DNA of 50,942 bases. It comes from a bacterium (GTDB taxonomy: Bacteria; Omnitrophota; Gorgyraeia; Gygaellales; Profunditerraquicolaceae). This document shows positions 42,101 through 48,100 of this stretch, piece by piece. The notes beneath the pieces were generated by a model, which was not told the origin of the DNA, did no database searches, and saw only the letters and a list, made by a program, of their open reading frames with translations. How positions within the stretch are numbered: the stretch's first letter is position 1; every line of letters starts with the position of its first letter. Both the position numbers and the translations under genes were made by a program. The stretch covers positions 1 through 50,942 of the forward strand of contig SCRK01000054.1 in assembly GCA_004298075.1 (NCBI GenBank), in the 5' to 3' direction.

Positions 42101-45100
42101 GCAGCTGATTGCCAGGATTACTTCTCAACCTACTGAAATTGTCTGTTCTCCAAGAAGAAGCAGGATAAATTCTTTTTTTGATAGGATAAAGAGTGGTAAC
42201 ATCGCCGCCTCGCCGCTGGCGCAAGGGCGGGGACAGTTCTATCGCAACTTATTGTCAAGCAACGCATTAGGCAGAAACGGTCTTGCGGGCATTTCGCATG
42301 TCCGGAAGGAATTTTTGCCTGACTTGGGTATAAGCGCCTCGCCGCTGGCGCAAGAGTCGACTTTAACGGCATCTCCATCATCAATAACAATTACTGGACA
42401 TACTGGTGATATTGGAGCCACACTATTACGATTTGCCCTAAATAGAAATTTAGCAATACATGTGCTTGCTAGAGAAGAATCCTACCATAAGTCTCTCTCG
42501 CTATTCCGTGTAAATGGAGAATCTATAAAGTATCATAGGGGAGGTTTATTATCTATATCGGCAATAAGAGAAATAGTCTATTCTACCGATGAATTATTTT
42601 ATCATCTCGCCGCAATGGTCAGCCGGGAATTTAGTCCTGAACAAAAAGCCCTGGTGTTAGCAATAAATGGTTTCGGAACAGGGCTGATTGTAAAAGAAAT
42701 AAAAGACTATAATAGAAATATTAGGTTCATTTACGCGTCCAGTCAGAGAGCCTATCAATTGCTAAATCAAAAAGAGGTGACAAAATTTATCCAAAAAGCC
42801 TATGAGAAATTTAGCAATGAAATAGGACCTTTTTTGAAATCCCCGGATGAAGTAGTCAAAGAAAAGATATTGGCAATAAGCCAATCTTTATTAGATGATC
42901 TTCCTCGGAGTGTAAATATTTACGATATTTCAAAGTTACTTGGCGAGAAGTTTGCCGAAGACCTTCCTAATATTGCGATAGCTCGCATTAGTAATGTGTA
43001 TGGGCCGGGGTTTGCAGGAAATAGATTAGTGCGAAGGCTTATCGAAGGCAGGTTTTCTACCAAAGGTACAAAGGTAGTTAATGAAACAAGAGATTATATT
43101 TATTCACATGATTTAGTTGAAATATTGTTCAAAATTGGCGCTAGCACTAATTTACCGAGAATTATCGATATTGCAACCGGAGTGCAAGTTACCATCAAAC
43201 AATTAATTAATATTATATATAAGTATACCCAAGATTGCCTGGGAGTATTAACTCCCGCTGGTACACAAAAGTCTACTTTCAAGCAGAGCGGTGATATTGC
43301 CAGGGAAATATTAGGCAGGGACTTTGAGGACTTGGAAAACGGACTGGGAAATACTATAGATGACTATAGATTAAGAGATACATTGAGCTGCGTTCATTCA
43401 GATCGCGATATTGCTGTTTTTGATATCGGAGGCGCTTCAGTGCGTACAGAAATAGGCCCTCATAATAGCTTTCTTATTAAAGCGAACGCTTTAGAAACGA
43501 CAAGATTTACGAATTATTTTACTACAGATATATTTAGTGAAACTAATGACATATTGGCTTCCCTGTGTGAAGGCAGAAGGATCTCAGTTTTCGTTGATGC
43601 AGCCATATTTGATTTATATAAAGATGCAATAAGCAGCTATTTAGTAAAACATAATATCGAATTTACTTTGTATTCTTGTGGAGGCGGAGAAAGTAACAAG
43701 AACCTGGAATCGGTTTTTTGGATAATTGATACAGCAATGGAAGATGGAAGGGATCGTAAAGCAATTTTTGTGGTAGTGGGGGGCGGTGCATTAATGGATG
43801 TTGTAGGGTTAGCGGCTCAGCTTTACAGGAGAAAAATAGATTATATTAGGATTCCTACTACTTTGTTAGGGCTTGTTGATGCAGCGGTTGGCATCAAGGT
43901 AGGAGTTAACTATAGGGGGCATAAGAACTTCTTAGGCGGTTTCCATGCTCCTCACGCCGTTATTAGCGATCCATCTTTCCTTAGTACTTTGGACTCAAGA
44001 CAAATGAGAGCCGGGGTAGCAGAAATAATAAAAATAGCGATAGTTTCCGATAGGGGTCTTTTTGAAGAAATTGAACAATGGGGAAAACAGTTAATTAACA
44101 ATGAGCCATTTCCTAGGAAAGATGAAATCATCAGGCGGGCAGCTGTTGAATTAATGAAATATCTTCAGCAAGATTTATATGAAAGAGATCTAAGGAGATA
44201 TCCGGATTTCGGGCATACTTTTGCCCCTCAAATAGAAGATATAAGTAGCTATTCAATATTGCATGGAGAAGCAGTAGGAATAGATATATTACTCTCAAGC
44301 CATATTGCGATGGAAAGAGGCATTTTGCCAACTTTTGTTTTTCATCGGATTGTCAATCTGATTAGAGGCTTGGGGTTACCTTTATTTGATGATTCAATTG
44401 ATTTTGATGGAATATGGAATAGCCTCGAGAGAACTATAGCTCATAAGGGCGGCAGGCTTTTAATGTTAATTCCTAAAGATATCGGCCAAACAATATTTAC
44501 TAATTCTTTATCCCGAGGTGAAGTTGATAGGGCCCTGGCTTATTTCAAGAAATTACATGAAGGGGAAACTGTTTCTAGCGCAATCGGAACAGCGGGCTGG
44601 TTGGTCAGCCGCAGCGCCTCGCCGCTGGCCGAAATTAGAAGTAGAGAATACTGGTTAAATATAGGATTGATAGAATCTATTTTCTATGGGATAGGAGTGA
44701 TAGTGGGCAGTTCGCGGTATTTGTCCACGGGCAGTAGATTTGTGCCTCTGGACTATATTAGCGACGTGGATGTTAACATTATACTAAACGATAAAGATGC
44801 AGATGCAGTATCGATATTTGGTGGTGTTCCGATAAGAATAATATATCCTGCTATTGAAAGAATAAAGAATGATTATGGAGCAGAAATAGAGTGGGAAGAT
44901 CCCTGTAGACTGGAAATTAAAATTCCTAACAAGTATTCATTTTATTTTCATTTTTTAGACGTTTCCTCTGTTGATCACATAATCAAAAATTGCATTTACG
45001 AACAAAAGTGGAATCTTAGTTATTTATATCAGTGGAAGTATACGAATCTTACAGGATTCAATATTATCGTGAAGTGGCTGAAAAGATATCTTTCGATAGA

Positions 45101-48100
45101 ATATTATTTTGGTGATCCGGATAGGTACAGAAATAATCGCGACGCATTCTTAGTTTGCCAAAGCTATGCTGAAATGGATAAGTTGAGAGATAGAATTATC
45201 GCATCTGGAGTTGTGGATTATTTTCTAGACAGGGGAGTGCATTGTAAATACAGGTATGTTTATATATATGAGCGCGTCAAAGAATTGCTTTTTTGTGGCC
45301 TCAGTGATGGAATGCGCAATGGCGACGAACAAGATGCCCCTGAAACGGTGATGGGTTTATCTAATAAACAGGGAATTTCAGCCGCCGCCTCGCCGCTGGT
45401 AGAATATCCATATTTGCGCGACCGTGTGGCAGTTGGAATAAGAAGGATCGCGCATAATGCGATATTTGGGCTAAAACTTGATCCCATTCTTGCATTTTTA
45501 AGCGACAAAAGGGATAAGGAAGATCAAGAACTGGTAAGAAGATTTAAATCTCTAAGAACGGATGTTATTAAAAATAGAAACGGAGAAAGAAAATGGATTG
45601 AGGAATTTGCTTATATTTACCAAGAAAGAATAAAGTTATTAAGTTTAAAGACCTACAAATTGAGGGAATTTGAATTTTCCCCCATTGAATTATTACGTAC
45701 AAGTTATGATTTTATCTGCTGCAATTCCCCAAAAGATATCTTAGATACCTATTATATAAAAGAGGCTTTTCAGGCATATCTCATGTATGTGTATAATGAA
45801 AGATTTGATTGGAAGGGACGTGGACATGTTAATGCGAATGCAATCGATTTAATTTCTATGCTAATAAACATATTTGATAATGCCGTAGAGGTGACCGGAT
45901 GGCGAAAAAGGGAAAGCATGGAAAAACATGTTGCTAAGTTTCTTGTCAGCGCTTACTGCGAAGATGATATGTTTGTTATTGAGATTCAAGATAAAGGAGG
46001 GGGCATACCTGAAATCAGCTTGGAACGTGGCAAATATGAGGATAAAGGCCTTCGTTATTCGAAAATCTTTGATTACGGGTTCTCAAGGGGTAAAAAAGGA
46101 AGCGGCATAGGTTTAGCAGAGGCATTTTTCGTCATCAGTGACCATAAGGGGACAATAGAGATAAAAAATAACCCTGGCGTAGGAGCTGTTTTTGCTATCA
46201 AGTTGCCATTGGTAGGGAGTGATTCACCCGAACGCGCCAGTGGAGCCTCGCCGCTGGAGCAGGATGCTATATCGGCTCTTAAATCAGAATTCCTCAAGGT
46301 ATATAATGTGATCAGCACGCAGGAAATATTGGATTACTTAGAGGAAGATGGTTCTCTTTTTATGCGCTATACAATGGCAGGAGTCTGTGGCAGGGTAGCT
46401 TTTTTCCATGAACGTGCAGAAATATGGTATCTCCATACAGTAATGGGGATCACGGCTCCGTATGTTTCGCAGATAAGTGGCAGAGAGTACCTTTATGCTC
46501 ATGCGTTCGCTATAGACAATGAATTTGACTTAATACAAAAAGAAGCATTTGAACAAGGGTGTCCAATATCCAAAGAGGCATTGGTATTAACCGCGCCTGA
46601 TGCGTTTATATTCCCCAATGATCCAGATGCAGTAGCAATGTTTAATTTGAGAAATTTCCTCATAGGCGCTTGGTGGGGATGCCTAAACAATATTCCTTCC
46701 GACATAGAGGCCGAAGCCGCACTTAATTTTTACCTTGCAGATGAACAAATGTTCACAGTTATAGACGATACGCAATCTGGGTTGCTCAGTAGGGATGAGA
46801 TAAAACAAGCAAGCCAGAAACTGCTGCGTCAAATCCGATTTTATAAAATAGAAATATCCAGGTTAGTTCAATATAGCAAAGAAGTGAAGTTAGGTAGGGT
46901 ATTCAGACTAATATCTCTTGCTATTATGAAAAACAATAAACATGAATTAAGAAAAATTCTACAAAGGCTGTCATTTGGTGGCTCATCTCTGATTGCATCT
47001 AAAGACAAAACTATCTACATGCAAACAGCTGATTGCAGATTATTGGATACCAACAAGGGCGCCTCGCCGCTGGCGCTTGAAAGCGGGGGTTATAAAGCAA
47101 TAAGAATCAATGGCAAGGATTATTATCCATTAATCAGTCCTAAAGGCGACCTTGAATTTAGGTTTGATATTTCGGCCATAATAAGAGAAGAGCTGTCATC
47201 CATTATAGATGATTTGCAGCAAGACATGATTAAGGAGGATACATCTTTAGATATATTTAAAGCTGGATATTGGCAGACGCGCTATCTCGAATTAGAAGAG
47301 CAAGAAATCCAGCTGATAGCCGATAAACTTAGGGAGCTTCTATTATGCGCAAACCGGATTTGCATAGCCGGAATTGAGACCCTTTCATCGTTAGCTAGGC
47401 ATAAATTTATCTTGGGTATGTTTTTGGGTAATCAGCATTGCGCTGAGCATTCGATTAAGCAGGTTAAGGCACGCCAATTATTTGAAATAATGCAGTCCAC
47501 AATGAAAAGGCTGGGTATTTCATATCCGGTATATGTCTTTGGGAGCGCGGCTAAATATGGCTTGAGAGAGGGGCATGATATAGATATCGCAATTCCGGAG
47601 GAGAGATTTTTTAGGGCGCCGACGATTAACAGATTGATTGAGAATTTAAGAATTGAGCTTTCCGGGTCTTCGTATTGGGGCCCAACCATTAAAGACAGGT
47701 TATCTTTAGCGGAGCTGACCGAGAAGAGGCCGGATTTCAATCCATTCCTACACGGTATTATTTATCGAATTTCATCCGATTCTATTACCCCGATACAGGA
47801 TTATAATGAGCTACATGAAACCATAAGAAATGATACGCATGGCGCTTCGCCCCTGGTGCGCCATAGCGTACAGGAAAAAGTTATAGGTCTAAAAGATTGG
47901 CACGGTTTTATTCCCGCATTAAAACAAGAGCTAAATAAACAAGATTACCGTAAGGATTACGTAGTTATTAGGGTTTTTAAGGCAAATAGGATCAAGGTTT
48001 TACTTAAGACGGGAACCGACCGCGACCAAACTTCACGTATATGGAATTATTGGGAAGACTTATTGCCATATTCACAAGAGAAAATTAATCCTGAAGAGGT

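Noticed and set aside
42204..42224. Rho-independent terminator from the GC-rich hairpins
   Set aside because: Stems are only 4-6 bp, no T-run follows, and translation continues through them.
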